Both the position numbers and the translations under genes were made by a program. Below the pieces are notes generated by a model, which did not search any database, was not told where the DNA came from, and saw only the letters and a list, made by a program, of their open reading frames with translations. From the NCBI RefSeq assembly GCF_014268745.2, contig NZ_JABWRB020000001.1, forward strand, positions 3,472,001-3,536,000: a stretch of 64,000 nucleotides of DNA, in the 5' to 3' direction. Source of the stretch: Pseudomonas zanjanensis (lineage in GTDB: Bacteria > Pseudomonadota > Gammaproteobacteria > Pseudomonadales > Pseudomonadaceae). This document shows, one piece after another, positions 63,780-64,000 of the stretch. How positions within the stretch are numbered: the first letter of the stretch is position 1; every line of letters starts with the position of its first letter.

Positions 63780-64000
63780 ATGGACACTACAAAAAATAAA
63801 AACTGGACCTTGGAAAGCAGCCCGGCAAAACTCGAAGAAATACTCCCCGGGGGAGCCGTGAAGTGTCATCTTTCCCCACGCAACTGTGTCATTCAGGAAG
63901 GCAAGGTAGGGTTCTGCAAGGTGCGCGGAAACCGTGGGGGCAGGCTCGTTACATTGAACTATGGCAAGGGCGTCCACAGCACCGAAGAAACAATCGAAAC
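63780..64000 (+). CDS. Radical SAM protein, AmmeMemoRadiSam-like (partial, runs off the right edge)
   Basis: The ATG at 63780 follows GAGGAG by seven bases and starts a frame that is open to the window end, 73 codons. The product includes GGAVKCHLSPRNCVIQEGKVGFCKVRGNRGGRLVTLNYGKGV. This resembles the N-terminal region of AmmeMemoRadiSam radical SAM enzymes (CxxCPxxC...GxxGFCxxR...LVYGK), with Ser at one usual Cys position. The CxxxCxxC cluster motif would lie beyond the edge, so the assignment is from the N-terminus only. Confidence 0.65.
   Translation, partial: MDTTKNKNWTLESSPAKLEEILPGGAVKCHLSPRNCVIQEGKVGFCKVRGNRGGRLVTLNYGKGVHSTEETIE

Overview
The window is a high-GC chromosomal segment whose proteins and gene order point to Pseudomonas, most likely the P. 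fluorescens group. Evidence: the complete yceD-rpmF-plsX-fabD-fabG-acpP-fabF-pabC-mltG-tmk-holB-pilZ-tatD block, RNase E with a Pseudomonas-type tail, murB-ptpA-kdsB-ycaR-lpxK-exbD-exbB-comEC, a FadE-type acyl-CoA dehydrogenase, and many REP palindromes of the GTGGGAGCGGGCTTGCTCGCGA and GTGGCGAGGGAGCTTGCTCCC types in the gaps. No tRNA, rRNA, CRISPR array, insertion sequence or prophage was seen.

Layout. 1-4000 (minus): an L-arabinose uptake and oxidation cluster (FadR-type regulator, sugar lactonase, short-chain dehydrogenase, AraF, first codons of probable AraG), with two near-identical operator-like palindromes. 4290-6710: DUF1285 protein, DUF4823 lipoprotein, moaA. 6860-18040 (minus): a TetR regulator, a probable RgsA small RNA on the plus strand, then the fatty-acid, cell-wall and replication block. 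18146-25369: maf, sppA, a HAD phosphatase and rluC, with rne divergent behind a leader of nearly 700 bases. 25370-26113: REP-rich spacer holding a 215-bp direct repeat. 26114-30478: a two-subunit molybdenum hydroxylase with its own XdhC and MocA-like maturation factors. 30745-37607: peptidoglycan, Kdo and lipid A genes, ExbBD and ComEC. 37753-44975: DUF2062 protein, ABC-2 transporter, glutathione S-transferase, transglutaminase-like protein, fadE and a small conserved protein. 45419-47135: LysR regulator and an AlaX-like editing protein.

47718-61157 holds a complete Tad (Flp pilus) locus in two convergent halves. The secretin, a TPR lipoprotein and a DUF3613 protein are on the plus strand. 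TadC, TadB, TadA, TadZ, two TadE-like pseudopilins, TadG, CpaB/RcpC, an unassigned AAA-type ATPase, the prepilin peptidase and two Flp pilins are on the minus strand. A REP array of almost 900 bases separates the halves. An AraC-type regulator with a degenerate receiver-like N-terminus lies divergent from the pilin genes and is the likely local regulator.

The right edge (62338-64000) carries an Lrp/AsnC regulator divergent from a YczE/YitT-like membrane protein and the start of a radical SAM gene resembling the AmmeMemoRadiSam family. A perfect 12-bp inverted repeat lies between the divergent genes. The least-described items are this last module, the AAA ATPase of the Tad locus, and a hairpin that appears to sequester the ribosome binding site of the secretin gene.

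All calls are from reading the sequence and from recalled knowledge of families and of PAO1 gene order; no searches were run.
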